A stretch of 64,000 nucleotides of DNA from Erythroxylum novogranatense (GCA_029891385.1 CM057228.1:85548964-85612963); one strand, 5' to 3'. Shown: positions 11,429 to 22,862, counted from the first letter of the stretch. Program-made: numbers and translations. Notes: a model not told the origin generated them from the letters alone.

Positions 11429-11612
11429 TTGGGTAATGACTTTTGCATACACCATTTCTCATGCAAGGGCACTGTTTGTTCATAAAACCACAAGGACCGT
11501 GGATCATGTGCTTAATGACAAAAGAATATAATCTAGAATTGTGATCAGGATTAGGTATTTCAGCTAATATGATTTGATCATAGGAATTTGGATTCAACAA
11601 CTTAAATTGTGG
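11429..11612 (-). pseudogene. Helitron Rep fragment
   Basis: On the minus strand this encodes the Rep part containing IKHMIHGPCGFMNKQCPCMR and CKSHYPKD, nearly identical to 18197-18390 of the large Helitron. It retains Tyr in 'SHYPKD' where the large copy has a stop codon. It is joined at ~11613 to sequence that in the large copy lies at 21033, beyond the N-terminal end of RepHel. This is an internal-deletion derivative of a second Helitron copy. Confidence 0.75.
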
Positions 11613-12458
11613 CTAAGAAGTTAGAATATAAAGGTGTCAGTGGAGTGCGTGCGAGACATCAAATTTTGTTGTAAATTATTTTGATGCCAAAGAAATGGTC
11701 CTTGAATGATTGATTGATAAACAGATGCAAAAAGGCAAGCTTCGGAAGGAGACGATGAAAACAAGACGGAAGTTGAAAAGCAAACGCAAGTTGAAAAGTA
11801 GATGGAAGCAAAACCAGACGGAAGCAAAAGCAGACAAAAGCAAAAGCAGACGAAAGTTGTGCAAAAGTAGACGGGAGTAAAAGCAGACTATCGAAAGAAG
11901 AGGAAAAAAACCACGTGTGAATTAAGAAGCAGTTTGAGTTAGTTACAAAACTCAATTGAAAAACCGGTTCTTTCAAGATTCAAGCAATCTCTGTTCTGGT
12001 CGTCTTCTTCTTGCGAAAAATGAAAATAATTGTAGAAGGTCAACTGTCGGGAGTAGCACGTCGAAATCTATCACCTATGAATTGAAACGTCAATCTACAT
12101 TACGGTCCTTTTCTTCTCTTTGGATCCTCATGTTTGCTTACTCGAATACGTTATTGGCATTTGGCGTGAATCGACATTATCATAAAGTTAGAAGATTATT
12201 GGATACAAGAAAAGCAGATGTGAAAGTGATTCATACATTTTGGGGTTAGCGTGTATTTCCTTTCCAAAATAAATAATTATGACGGTGTCGTAAGTCTATC
12301 ACGTATGAATTGAAACGTCAATTTCATTACGATCTACTCGCAATACGTTATTGGCAGTATTTGACATTATTATAGCGGTTAGAAGATTGTACCTATTAAT
12401 TGAAAACTCAATCTACGTGAAAGAAAAAATCTATGCAGACGAAACCTATTGAAAAGCA
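11613..12458. repeat. left copy of a duplicated Helitron-flank/LTR mosaic
   Basis: Colinear with 21033-22442: both share the passage AAGAAGTTAGAATATAAAGG, the Lys-coding purine tract (GACGGAAGTTGAAAAGCAAA), the repeated TCTATCACCTATGAATTGAA motif and the final CTATGCAGACG.AACCTATTG. This copy lacks the part corresponding to about 21166-21712. ORFs across it are fragmentary and on both strands, so none is annotated. It is composed of copia-type LTR pieces and unidentified sequence. Confidence 0.6.
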
Positions 12459-13120
12459 TGTTAAGTCAAAATGACTTGACATATATGATTTTAATGAATA
12501 ATAGACGAACAAAAACAGACGAAGTACAAAAACAGACGAAGTAGAAAAACAGACGGAGAATGCGAAAACATAAATAATATGTTGACTTCGACTCTTATTT
12601 ATAACCTTCGTGCTCGACAGCTTCTTCAATCTTGCTTCTTGAACCTTGAAACAAGCAGTTATTTAGTTAAGTTCTGTTTTTTGTTTTTGCTTCCGTCTAC
12701 TTTTGCTTTCGTCTTCTTTTCAACTTCCGTCTGTTTTCCTTCTTTCGTCTACTTGTCACATTTCGTCAGCTTTTCAAGTTCACGTAAATATGAATTTATT
12801 GTCCTAAAAATATTGGCATTTGGTTTTAATTTTATGATATATTTAACCATGTTGAGATTTCGTCTGATATATTTAACAGCACAGACGAAGTTTACAACAC
12901 AGATGAAGTTGACAACACAGACGAAATTGACAACATAGACGAAGTTAACAACACAGACGAAGTTAACAACACAAATGAAGTTGACAAAGCAGGCAGAAGC
13001 ACATGCAAGAATCAGTTTGAGTTAGCTACAGACCTCAACTGAATAAGCGTTTCTTTCAAGATTCAAGAAGAAAGAATCAAGAAGCAGTTAGAGACGAAAG
13101 TTCTAAATACAAGTCGAAAG
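12459..13120 (+). mobile_element. rearranged copia-type LTR with an inverted internal segment
   Basis: 12459-12580 is an LTR head (TGTTAAGTCAAAATGACTTG). 12583-12790 is LTR sequence in the opposite orientation (CTTCGACTCTTATTTATAAC, TTCGTCTGC-type words). 12842-13120 returns to forward orientation, ending with CTAAATACAAGTCGAAAG, equivalent to 7275-7292 of unit A. The right edge abuts the stop codon of the RPA-like gene at 13121. The paralogous LTR at 22443-22790 shows the same forward-then-inverted arrangement. Confidence 0.6.
12878..12985 (+). repeat. 18-bp minisatellite, six units
   Basis: Six consecutive 18-bp units of consensus AACACAGACGAAGTTGAC. Because the unit is a multiple of three it stays open as repeats of NTDEV(D/N), but no start codon or gene context supports translation. 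It is a local, cleaner expansion of the CAGAC-type repeats of this LTR family. Confidence 0.8.
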
Positions 13121-15480
13121 TTATGATAATCTGGGTTTTTTCCTATTACGACGAGTATCTGTAGTAGATTGGGCGTCTGATTACGACGTACATTCGCTGT
13201 TGCTGATCGGCTTATCCATTTGTGACGGCAAGTGGTATTCAGCATCGGAGAATCTTTTTTCGAGACATTGTTTAGTTGATGAAGAAGAATCAGGATTTTT
13301 TTTTCTGAAAATATCAGAAATCAATATATATTAAGCAAGCGATATAAGGGGAGATGAATTCAAACTAAATGACACATACATAAATAATTAAAGATGATGT
13401 TATAGATAAAATCAAGATGAAGTGAGAATTAAAAGCACCTGAGAGCGGTGAAAGTGAAGTCTGTTGTAGTTCATGAGCATCAATTTTCTGGCAGTAAATA
13501 ACAATAAATCGTTGCACCCCACCTGAAGACCGAGTGTTTGCTGGCTTTACGTGTAGAAGAAAGGTATCGCTAATCAATTGTCGCATGATTTCTCAAGGGA
13601 GATCCATGTTCTTATAACGGAAAATAAAAAATGTCCATTGTCAGTGGAATAAGTAGATGAAGATATTTGGGGATGATTAAACTGGAAATGTAGATGAAAG
13701 AACGAAGGGAAAATATAACCTCATTGTAATATTTCATAGCTTCAACGACGGTTAAGTTTAATAGTTTCTCAGTGAGGTCGCCGAAAATGGAAGCTATTAT
13801 AGTTCCGGTTTCGTTGGTCAAATTCATGTCATATCGACATCTGTTCAATAAAATCAGAATAGTCAAAAAGGAGAAGGGCGGGCAAAAAAGTAGTGCAGGT
13901 GACATGGAAGTAAAAAAGTGATGCGAAAATTATGGAATGGACACGAAAGGAATAAGCAAGAAATGGAAGATTGCAAATAGAAGGAAGAAACCTTGGCTCT
14001 GCTGTCTGTTTTCTCTACAGTAATTACAAGTGAAGAGAACTCCAGATGCAGCAGCTGTAGACTGGAAGCATTTGTTGCATTCCATATACCAAAATTTTTG
14101 CAAAATGTGCTGAAAGGAAATTTTGGCTTCAATCCATGATATCTAAGGAAAAGTCAATAAAAATGTTCAGAGGAAGAAGTTTCAAATTCAATATGTCATT
14201 GGAATATGCAGATGCGATTACCTTGGGGGTAGAATCTAGAGACATGATCTTGGTGATATTCTTGTGAGATCCAGAAGATATACGAGGATTATATCTAAAG
14301 TAAGATTTTCCACTGACGAGGTTTTTGATGTCGCTGTTATTTCGTTGTGCCCTGTAACATAATAATTATATAGGTGACAAAATAAAGAAATTTTAAAATT
14401 CGTATATAATTTGTAACAAAATGTTAGAAAGGTTGTACGTAACATAATGGATTACCAATTTTTGAGATCGGCAACTTATTGTATGGGTGGCTCAACGAGG
14501 ATGGCTGAGTCGAACCACGTTGACAATGCAACAGCTAACATTTCAAAATCATTTTTTGAGATAGAATGAAAAGGGACAGAGTAAGATGTGTTATTATGAG
14601 GAAGGAAAAAATACCATTAAAGAAATTGACTTTGAGCTTTGTGCAAACAATAACTAGATGAGAGTGAAGTGATTCCATAATCTTCTGGCCCTCGTTCTCA
14701 ACAAAACAATTCCAAAGCGATAGTATGACTGTTTGTTGCCTAAAAAAAAAAGAGATTACGAGAAGATGTTAAATTTGTTTATCTCTGACGCAAAATAGTA
14801 ACAAAGATACAAAGTGAGAATTACTCTTTATTCATGATAACAAATTTTGACGATTGAAGCTTTTCCGCCTCTCATGACATCTTTTTTTTCTAACACATCA
14901 ACGATTTACAGCGGCTATAATATCTATCATGTGTTAAAGATTAATGTAATCACTAACGGAAAAGTTTTTGTAAGATTGTATGAACAAATGTATTAAGCAT
15001 CTAACCAACAGATTTTTCTTGTCGTCACATAATCCATAAGACTTTGGAAAGGTGTGAAGTTGAAAATCGAGGATGATTGCATCGTCTTGTGTGTCAGGTT
15101 CGATGACCGTGCGACTTGTGAGAATCCACTGTATGTTCAAATTTTCAGTTTGATACTGAGGGAGAATTGATTTGACAATTTCATTATAAATGATATATTC
15201 CTGACACGGCTGTAAGATGTCCCTAATTCTTTGGATATCATTGTTGAATATGATACCCTCAACTTGCGATTCCTGTTAATTATGAAGGAATTATCGATAG
15301 GTAAGTTGATAAAATGTAAAAGGAAAAAAGTGTAATTGATATACCTCAGAATCGCAGAAGACAAACTTTTGTCTTTTAGTCGGTGAATTAACAAAGCAAC
15401 GACTGTTGTTCTTCTTCGACCATCACTGACAAGACCATGATTGCGCTCAGGAAAATATTCTTCATCAATAAACGATTATC
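13121..15480 (-). pseudogene. Helitron RPA70-like single-stranded DNA-binding gene (intron-containing)
   Basis: Exons are recognisable on the minus strand. ~15352-15475: RRRTTVVALLIHRLKDKSLS. ~14980-15270: first OB-fold-like region (IFNNDIQRIRDILQPCQEYI, NIQWILTSRTVIEPD). 14224-14356 with clean splice borders: DIKNLVSGKSYFRYNPRISS. ~13980-14130: zinc ribbon MECNKCFQ and FTCNYCREN. ~13730-13840: the RPA C-terminal OB-fold YDMNLTNETGTIIASIFGDL. A final exon (13121-13290) ends in a basic tail RRNRKKPRLS. An in-frame stop lies in the last exon. Known Helitron-encoded RPA proteins bind single strands during rolling-circle transposition. Confidence 0.7.
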
Positions 15481-15621
15481 CATGCTGAAAGAAAATGTTG
15501 GATGGTCAAGCCAAGACAAATAATTATGCGTATAAAATCAAATTATGTGAACTGAGAAAACAAACAAATAATATACCTCAGAGGAAATTTGATGTTTTAT
15601 AATTTGACTAATTGAAAATTT

Positions 15622-16320
15622 TCACGGAAAACAATATTCCTTGTCTTTTTTTTTGAAGTCTGAAGATTGAAAAGTTCCAGGAATAATAAGAACTTTAACT
15701 GATTTAGGAGTTCGCGCCCTTAACAGAGCTACATATAACTGTCCGTGTGAGAATACAGGTTGACAAAGATAAATTCCAACATGATCAAGTGTTTGACCTT
15801 GGGATTTGTTTATAGTCATTGCAAAACACAGAGGAATTGGAAATTGTGTTCTGATGAAAGGAATTCCATTTTTTTCGTTCTCCGGAGATTGCAAGGGAAT
15901 CTTAGGTATAAAAATGATTTTTCCTTTGTGAGATCCAAAAATAATTTCAGCTGAAATTGTATGATCTTTTAGTTGTCTGCATATCAACCTTGTTCCATTG
16001 CATAATGCTTCCGTTGGATTTAAATTTCTCAGAAGCATAATTGGAGAGCCTTCTTTTAGCAAAAGCTTATGAGGAGGTAGGCCTTTAGGGTTCAAAGAAT
16101 TGAGAAAATCTTGATAATCAGTTTGATGTCTGCGATCAACCGTCTTGTCAAAACTCACATATGAATGCAAATCTCCTATTAATTTTTGAATCATGATGTC
16201 ATTAATTTCATCAACACAACTATTTGTTGAACATAGCACGCATTTGTTTATCATCTGATACGAGTTGGATGAATATAAGATTAGGTCAGGGAAGACATTT
16301 TCCAATAACCTAGTGAGCAT
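15622..16320 (-). pseudogene. Helitron Pif1 helicase, C-terminal half
   Basis: A 232-codon frame with motif V-type INKSQGQTLDHVGIYL and motif VI-like HGQLYVALLRARTPKSVKVL. The usual motif VI reads YVALSR.., so the Leu-Arg-Ala replacement may be disabling. It directly follows the Walker A/B part across a frame break at about 16320-16330. Superfamily-1B helicases of this type unwind DNA during Helitron strand displacement. Confidence 0.8.
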
Positions 16321-16329
16321 AATTGTATA

Positions 16330-17454
16330 TTATGAAAGTATAATCGTAATGGGAAAAAAGGTTAGTATGTCGTTTAATGAAAAAAGAAGCGACCTATTAA
16401 CAGATTGATCCTTGTTGTCGTAAGGAATAATGAGTTCATTTGGTAAACATATTTGATCTTGTTCATTCATTGGTTCAGCGCCTTCTCCAACCTGCAATAA
16501 GAAATCACAAAAATTTGGATTTGAGATAGCTCTCATATTTTTCGTTAAACAGAATTTAGAGATGTGGCGCCAGAGATGTGAATTTAGAAGACTTGAATCA
16601 ATGAGTTGTTGTTTCGTTGCTTGGTGAATAACTGGCAATGTTTGGCGAAAGTCACCACCAAATACAACAATTTTACCTCCAAAAGGCTTATCAGAGTCCA
16701 TTATATCTTGAAGTAAGCTGTGAAATGCTTCGATGGCTTCTCGTTTTGCCATGGAAGCCTCGTCCCATAAAATAAGGCTGGATTTAAATATCAATTTTGC
16801 AACACTGCTCTGTTTGCTCAACTGACAAACGTTTTGCTTTGATAAATCAAGCGGGATTTTAAATCTTGAGTGAGTTGTCCTACCGCCTGGAAGAATTGAC
16901 GCAGCAATGCCTGATGTCGCGACTGCAATTGCAATATGTCCTTCTGATTGTAAATTTGCAAGAAGAGCTCGATATAAGAAAGTTTTACCTGTTCCTCCGG
17001 GACCATCGATAAAATAACTTGCAGTCATTGAAGTGAGAACTGAATTCATTATCAAATCAAATATTTTCTTTTGTTCGCTGTTTAGTTTTGATTGTAATAA
17101 GAGGTCTTCTTCATCAATCTCTATATTCATCTCACTTTCTACCTCCTTAGTCTGCTGCTGGCGGTAATCAGTATGAAATTCATATTCAGTTAAGCTTTTT
17201 CCAGTTTGTTCCAGATATTTATTGATATCTTGAAGAGCCATTTTTGTAATATCATCAGAGGAAGAATAAGCATATAGGTAGTCAGAGAAGAGGTGGTCTG
17301 TGAAAGTTTCCCAGAGTTCCCTAGGATTTGTCGGTGAACAATAGAACAAGAGTGTAGCAAATAACAATCTGAGGGATGTTGGCATTTGAAATATGATGAC
17401 CGTCAAGTGTTTGTTGTATGTAAGAGTCGATGCTAGCAATCCTAATTGCAGCAA
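16330..17454 (-). pseudogene. Helitron Pif1 helicase, N-terminal half (Walker A and B)
   Basis: 374 open codons. Walker A GPGGTGKTFLYRALLA lies at about residues 148-163, motif Ia-like GIAASILPGGRTTHS follows, Walker B LILWDEASMAK at ~231-241, then FGGDFRQTLPVI at ~265-276. All of this matches Pif1-type helicases. The key residues are intact. The frame is broken on both sides, joining the Rep part upstream (17492) and motifs V-VI downstream (16320). Confidence 0.85.
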
Positions 17455-17491
17455 AGATCCACAAAGCGATTCACCTTTTCACCATCAACAG

Positions 17492-18206
17492 CTAATGATT
17501 GTCAAACGATGTTGGTCCTCTAACATTTGCGAGCAATAATCTCAAGTAATACCTTTCTCCTTCTCGAGGGTCAACAGTAACTAATCGTCCTATGACTTTT
17601 CTCCGCTTTCTTTCTGACCACGTCCTTGTTTTTTTATTCCAAACAAAATGTTGGGGGAAATCCGCATACAGACATTTCATTTCTGCAGCCTTTTGATTTG
17701 TTGAATTGGTCCTAAAAAATTCCGTCAACATTGTTTTGGAGAAGTCAATATTCCTCAATAAATAAAACAAATTAGCATCTTTTGCGAAGGAAACAGATTG
17801 TTGATCTGGAAGGTGAACTTGGAGTATATAGATGGATGGATTAATCTCTGCGAGGCGGAATTCATATACGCGTCATAAAGCTTCGGGGGGTGAAATCCAA
17901 CGGCCTTCTTGGAAATTAGTGATTTAAATCCAATATCGGACTGGTTTCTTGGTCGTTGACGCTAAAGTTCACAAGGTCGTGGCCCTTAAATACATATTTT
18001 TATAAATATTTAACAAGCTTCACAGTGGAACATATTTCAACATCAATGTGGCAGTCAAGCAACATCAGAAGGTACGGGTTATGAGGAACCACCCATCTAT
18101 TATCAACCTCGTGTCTGGATATTTTAACTTTTCTTCCATTATCTCTACGTCTATAGCACGGATAACTGTCTTTGCCATGGATAGTGAAAGGAGTAAAATC
18201 CTTGGG
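17492..18206 (-). pseudogene. Helitron Rep: catalytic-Tyr region to helicase linker
   Basis: The minus strand contains KYLYKYVFKGHD near 17970, the Rep motif bearing the two active-site tyrosines. It is preceded by VDNRWVVPHNPYLL and followed by the block INPSIYILQVHLPDQQSVSF and the open segment 17492-17770 (ANLFYLLRNIDF, KRRKVIGRLVTVDPREGERY). A TAA stop at about 18204 replaces the Tyr codon still present in the partial copy near 11430. Frame changes occur around 17770-17960. Confidence 0.75.
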
Positions 18207-18782
18207 TTAATGACTTTTGCATACACCATTTCTCATACAAGGGCACTGTTTGTTCATAAAACCACAAGGACCATGGATCATGTGCTTAATGACAAGAGAA
18301 TATAATCTGGAATTGTGATCAGGATTAGGTATTTCAGCTGATATGATTTGATCATAGGAATCTGGATTCAATAACTTAAATTGTGGTTGAAGTATTAGAA
18401 GCAAGTGAGCATGAGGGAATCCACGCTTTTGAAATTCAATTACGTAAACAAATGCAGCAACATCTCCGAATATTCCTTTTTTGATCAACTCATTTTTCAT
18501 AATTTCAAATTTTGCCCTGAACACTCTGGACAATAAATCTGGTCTGTCTTGTGCTTTTTTGTGGAATTTAAGTTTCTCTTGTATTTCCTTCCACATAGGG
18601 TTGCAAGTCATAGTGAGAAAAATATCTGGTTTGCCATATTTTTGCACTAGAGCCATTGCATCCAGATAACGTCGTTTCATGTCCCTTGGGCCGCCGATAA
18701 ATGAAGCTGGGAGGACAACTCGCCGACCAATTGTAGAAGCTTCAGTTTGACCAATATTAACGCTATCTAAAACACCCTGCAA
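18207..18782 (-). pseudogene. Helitron Rep nuclease core (HUH motif)
   Basis: 191 codons in the order KYGKPDIFLTMTCNPMW, then FGDVAAFVYVIEFQKRGFPH and AHLLLIL (the HUH metal-binding motif is HAH here), then IKHMIHGPCGFMN and CPCMRNGVCKSH. This is the Helitron_like_N Rep domain, which nicks and joins single strands. Adjacent segments belong to the same protein. Confidence 0.88.
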
Positions 18783-19811
18783 AATTTTTGATCGTATTTC
18801 GTTCTATTTTTTCCTATGGAGTTCAAGCCGTGATGTTTCAATCTTTATATAAGAACCAACAACGAATTCTTGTAGTAGTCTTAAGCTGTGGATAAGCATG
18901 GATTCATCATAACTTCTCATTTGAAGTCGATAGCAGTAATACTCTCTGGCAGATACTATGCCATGTTTGGAGTTCGCTCCTTGAGTAATTAGTAATAGTA
19001 AGAAAAAAATGATAAATTGGTTTTGCCCAATTAGACAATATTTGGGAACCAAGGGAATAAGCACACAACTAACCTATGTTTTCGAGAGCAAATAATTCAG
19101 CTGCTTCAGTAAAAGTGTATAAAGGAGCACCGCTTGTTTGATCAGAACCATTGGTGCTGTTTGTTTGTGAATTTAACCGCTTAATGCGAGGATGCCATCC
19201 TGATTCACCCCGTGGAAACAGAAGTGGGTATTGAAGCGGGTCGTAGCATGCATAATAAGATTGAATTCTATTGCTCGGACTGAAAGTGATTTGAGACTTT
19301 GATATGAGGAGATTTATCATCTTTGCTCATCATCGTTTAGATCCATATAGCCTACTTGTGATGCAGTAGGAAGATTGTAAACGCGCTGATCAAGACCCAA
19401 ATAACATCTCAGAACAATCTCGTGATTTTCAAGGGAAGGAATATCTTTAAGACGGCGAAAGAACCTAGCATAAGGATTATCTTCAAGAATTGTCATAATC
19501 AGCTTCAATGTACTTTCACGAAGTTTATCGAGGCTCGCGACCCTTTGTTGTAGTTCTTCATCGGTATCAAAGAAATAAAGTTGGATTCCAGATACTTTAT
19601 TGCTTGTCGGCACTAAACTATCAAGGAAATGGTAAACTTGTCCTTGAACACGGAATGTATAAACTCCCATTGTGTTTTTTGTCAGCTCACGATCATATCT
19701 GGCTCTATAGGAAGTGAAAGCTACATTGTTATTGTATGTATGAACATTCTTTCTGAAATGTTCGGATTCTTCGTCGCTATTTAGAAACAAAGACTTTAAA
19801 GCATAAGGCAT
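18783..19811 (-). pseudogene. Helitron RepHel N-terminal region
   Basis: Three overlapping frames carry conserved blocks: GVYTFRVQGQVYHFLDSLVP and GIQLYFFDTDEELQQRV (19317-19811), YYACYDPLQYPLLFPRGESG (19069-19320) and ARE..CYRLQMRSYDESMLI (18804-19064). They are typical of the RepHel N-terminal part preceding the Rep core. Frameshifts or introns separate them at ~19065 and ~19318. Confidence 0.8.
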
Positions 19812-20042
19812 CTGACGAGCAACAATAGAAATTTTTTTGGACGAGCAACAAAACGATAGAGGTTCAAGGTAAAATCATTTTGCGTTACAATATTGACAAT
19901 CTGGAACAGAAGGGAGTTGTTCAGGTTCAACTGGTAAATTCTACAAGGATGTTAATGTTGAAGGAAATGTGCGATGATTTATCCCTTGAAACGTATAAAA
20001 AGGACATTATCATTATGTGGACTAGTTAGGTTGGAAATAGTT

Positions 20043-20381
20043 TCAATATAGTGTAAAAAAGGTACCTTCATTTATGTGACCAGCATGGATATCAATACAT
20101 CGGTCACGTATTTGATGATAAGAGGGTTCATGACTTGGAAGTTGACTGGTGGAAGGTTCGATATTAATGAAAGAATCCTTCTGTTGAGGAGTAATTCTTT
20201 GGTGAAGTGTAGATGAAGTGGAAGTTGTGTTTTTTACATCTCGATTTTCTCTACGTCGTCGCAACAATTCTTGTTTTTTTTCGTTTGGCATTTCAACATA
20301 TTTTTGACGTCTTTTAGCATTTCTATCCATATGTAAATACCTGAGGAATCGACATAATATAAACGTCTTTGATCTATCCAT
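20043..20381 (-). pseudogene. Helitron RepHel first exon
   Basis: 112 codons include MDRNAKRRQKYVEMPNEKKQ and ELLRRRREN, a basic N-terminal start typical of plant RepHel proteins. It is separated by about 230 bp from the next coding block, probably by an intron. The methionine of MDRNAKRR (~20326) is the likely original start; the longer open frame begins at 20381. Confidence 0.7.
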
Positions 20382-20399
20382 TCATGATGTTCGGTCAAA

Positions 20400-21030
20400 A
20401 TGAATTGTCAGATATATATATCTGAGCCTACATACATTGATATATATATATATGTATATATACAAATATATATCAATATATATCTATATAGCTATATTGA
20501 TATATATATATAGAAACAATAAAATTGAATATATATTATAAATCGTATCACAAGAAACATGTAAAAAAACAATTTGTTTATGATCTAACAAACAATATGT
20601 CGAACAAACTTGAATATAAACCATTTAAATAACTAAAGTAGAATTTATAATAAAAAAATTATTTCATTTAACTACACATACCTTACTACACGAAGAATGC
20701 AGCAGAGAATAAGCAGGGGACCTATAAAAAATAGAGTATACATGCAGTCAAAACGTAGAAAGGAGAATATGCTCTATTCAGGTTAATAAATAACAATAGC
20801 AGAATTTTTACAATAAATTTATTTAACCTAAGCATATATACCTTAGTACTCCAAGAATGTAGCAGAGAATAAGCACGGGACCTTACAAAAATGGAGTATA
20901 AATGCAGTCAGAATCTAGAACGGAGAATTTGATAACTAAAACAAGAGGGTAGTTGAGAGAAGTAAAGTTTGGGTGGAGAAAATGTTTCAGCGGTTGGGGT
21001 AGATTTGCTTTAAGGGTTAAGACAGGAGAA
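20400..21030. other. Helitron 5' noncoding region with TA-rich tract and an internal duplication
   Basis: 20415-20520 is TATATA-rich. About 100 bp at 20681-20779 recur at 20841-20940 (CCTTACTACACGAAGAATGC versus CCTTAGTACTCCAAGAATGT, then GCAGAGAATAAGCA). No ORF. It lies upstream of RepHel on the minus strand and probably holds its promoter. Confidence 0.5.
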
Positions 21031-22862
21031 TAGGTAAGAAGTTAGAATATAAAGGTGTCAGTGGAGTGCGTGCGACAGATCAAATTTCGTTATAAGTTAT
21101 TTTGATGCCAAAGAAATGGCCCTTGAATGATTGATTGATAAACGGATGCAAAAAGGCAAGCTTCGGAAGAAGAGGAAATGATTGTAGAAGGTGATCCTGT
21201 CAGGAAGAAGAGTAAAGGCAAACAATGATAGTAATTTCCGAAGAAGAGAAAATAATTGTAGAAGGTCAACCTGTCCGGAGTAGCACGTGTATAATAATTT
21301 TATCACCTATGAATTGAAACGTCGATATCTACTCTGGTGCTCTTCTTCTCTAATTCTGTTCATGTTTGCTTACTTCTTCAAGATATGTTTTAGCAGAATC
21401 GACATTATTATACCAGTTAGAAGATTATTCCAAACAAGAAAAACAGGTCTTCTGGTTCATATATTTTGGGGGTTAGCGTGTCTTTCCTTGTCAAAAGTAA
21501 AAAATTATGACGGTCTCACCTATGAATTAAAACGTTAATCTCTGTTCTGGTGTTTACTTTTGCAATACGTTATTGGCAGTGTTTGACATTATACCTATTA
21601 ATTGAAACGTCAATCAACCTGACAGAAGAAATCTATGTAGTTAAAAAGGAGGAGATTGTTAAGTCAAAACGACTTTACATAAATGATTTCGATGAAGTAC
21701 AAATAATGATGAAAAAGGAGACGATGAAAACAAGACGGAAGTTGAAAAGCAAACCCAAGTTGAAAAGCAGATGGAAGCAAAACCAGACGGAAGCAAAAGC
21801 AGACAAAAGCAAAAGCAGACAAAAGTTGTGCAAAAGTAGACGGGAGTAAAAGCAGACAATGGAAAGCACACGAAAGCAAACCACGTGTGAATTAAGAATC
21901 AGTTTGAGTTAGTTACAAAATTCAATTGAATAACAGGTTCTTTCAAGATTCAAGCAATCTCTGTTCTGGTCGTCTTCTTCTTGCGAAAAACAGAAAATAA
22001 TTGTAGAAGGTCAACCTGTCAAGAGTAGCACGTGAGAAATCTATCACCTATGAATTGAAACATCAATCTCTGTTCTGGTCCTCTTCTTCTCTTTGCAGTC
22101 CTCATGTTTGCTTACTTCTGGAATACGTTATTGGCATTTGACAGGAATCGACATTATCATAGCAGTTAGAAGATTACTGGATACAAGAAAAACAGATGTG
22201 AAAGTGATTCATACATTTTGGGGGTTACCGTGTATTTCCTTGCCACAAATAAATAATTATGACGGTGTCCAGAAGTCTATCACGTATGAATTGAAACGTC
22301 AATCTCTGTTCTGGTCTACTTCCGCAACACGCTATTGGCAGTGTTTGACATTATTATAGCGGCTAGAAGATTGTACCTATTAATTGAAAACTCAATCTAC
22401 GTGAAAGAAAAAAACTATGCAGACGGAACCTATTGAAAAGCATGTTAAGTCAAAATGACTTGACATATATGATTTTAATGAATAATGCATTTAATAAAAG
22501 CATTTAAGTAGAAAAACAGACGGAGAATGCGAAAGAATAAATAATATGTTGACTTCGACTCTTATTTATAACCTTCGTGTTCACTATTTATAACCTTCGT
22601 GTTCAACTGCTTCTTCAATCTTGCTTCTTGAACCTTGAAACAAGCAGTTATTTAATTAAGTTCTGTCTTTTACTTTTGCTTCCGGCTGCTTTTACTTTCG
22701 TCTGCTTTTCAACTTGCGTCTGTTTTTCTTCTTTCGTCTACTTGTCACATTTCGTCTGCTTTTCAAGTTCACGTAAATATGAATTTATTGTCCTAAACTA
22801 ATTGGCCTTTGGTTTTGATTTTATGATATATTTAACCATGTTGAGATTTGGTCTGATTTCCC
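21031..22862. repeat. right copy of the duplicated Helitron-flank/LTR mosaic
   Basis: Paralogous to 11613-12860 and more complete. It contains a polypurine tract (AAAAAGGAGGAGAT, 21643-21656) with an LTR start at 21657, a second LTR head at 22443, and an inverted LTR piece at 22560-22790. The repeated phrase CTATCACCTATGAATTGAAA begins near 21299, 21518, 22041 and 22277, giving units of about 220-236 bp. ORFs are short and unsupported. Confidence 0.6.

Larger units (their letters stand above)
13121..21030 (-). mobile_element. Helitron with RPA-like and Rep/Pif1 helicase genes (decayed)
   Basis: A ~7.9-kb minus-strand block holds the two gene types of plant autonomous Helitrons: an HUH-Rep/Pif1 helicase (RepHel) and an RPA70-like single-strand-binding gene. 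Helitrons transpose by a rolling-circle-type mechanism in the nucleus. Neither terminus (5'-TC, 3' hairpin plus CTRR) could be located: on the left the RPA stop codon abuts a copia-type LTR, on the right the sequence passes into a duplicated flank at about 21031. Limits are therefore approximate. Confidence 0.75.

Noticed and set aside
13100..21100. Canonical Helitron ends (5'-TC and 3' hairpin plus CTRR)
   Set aside because: I searched both borders by eye and found no convincing pair; any assignment would be guesswork.
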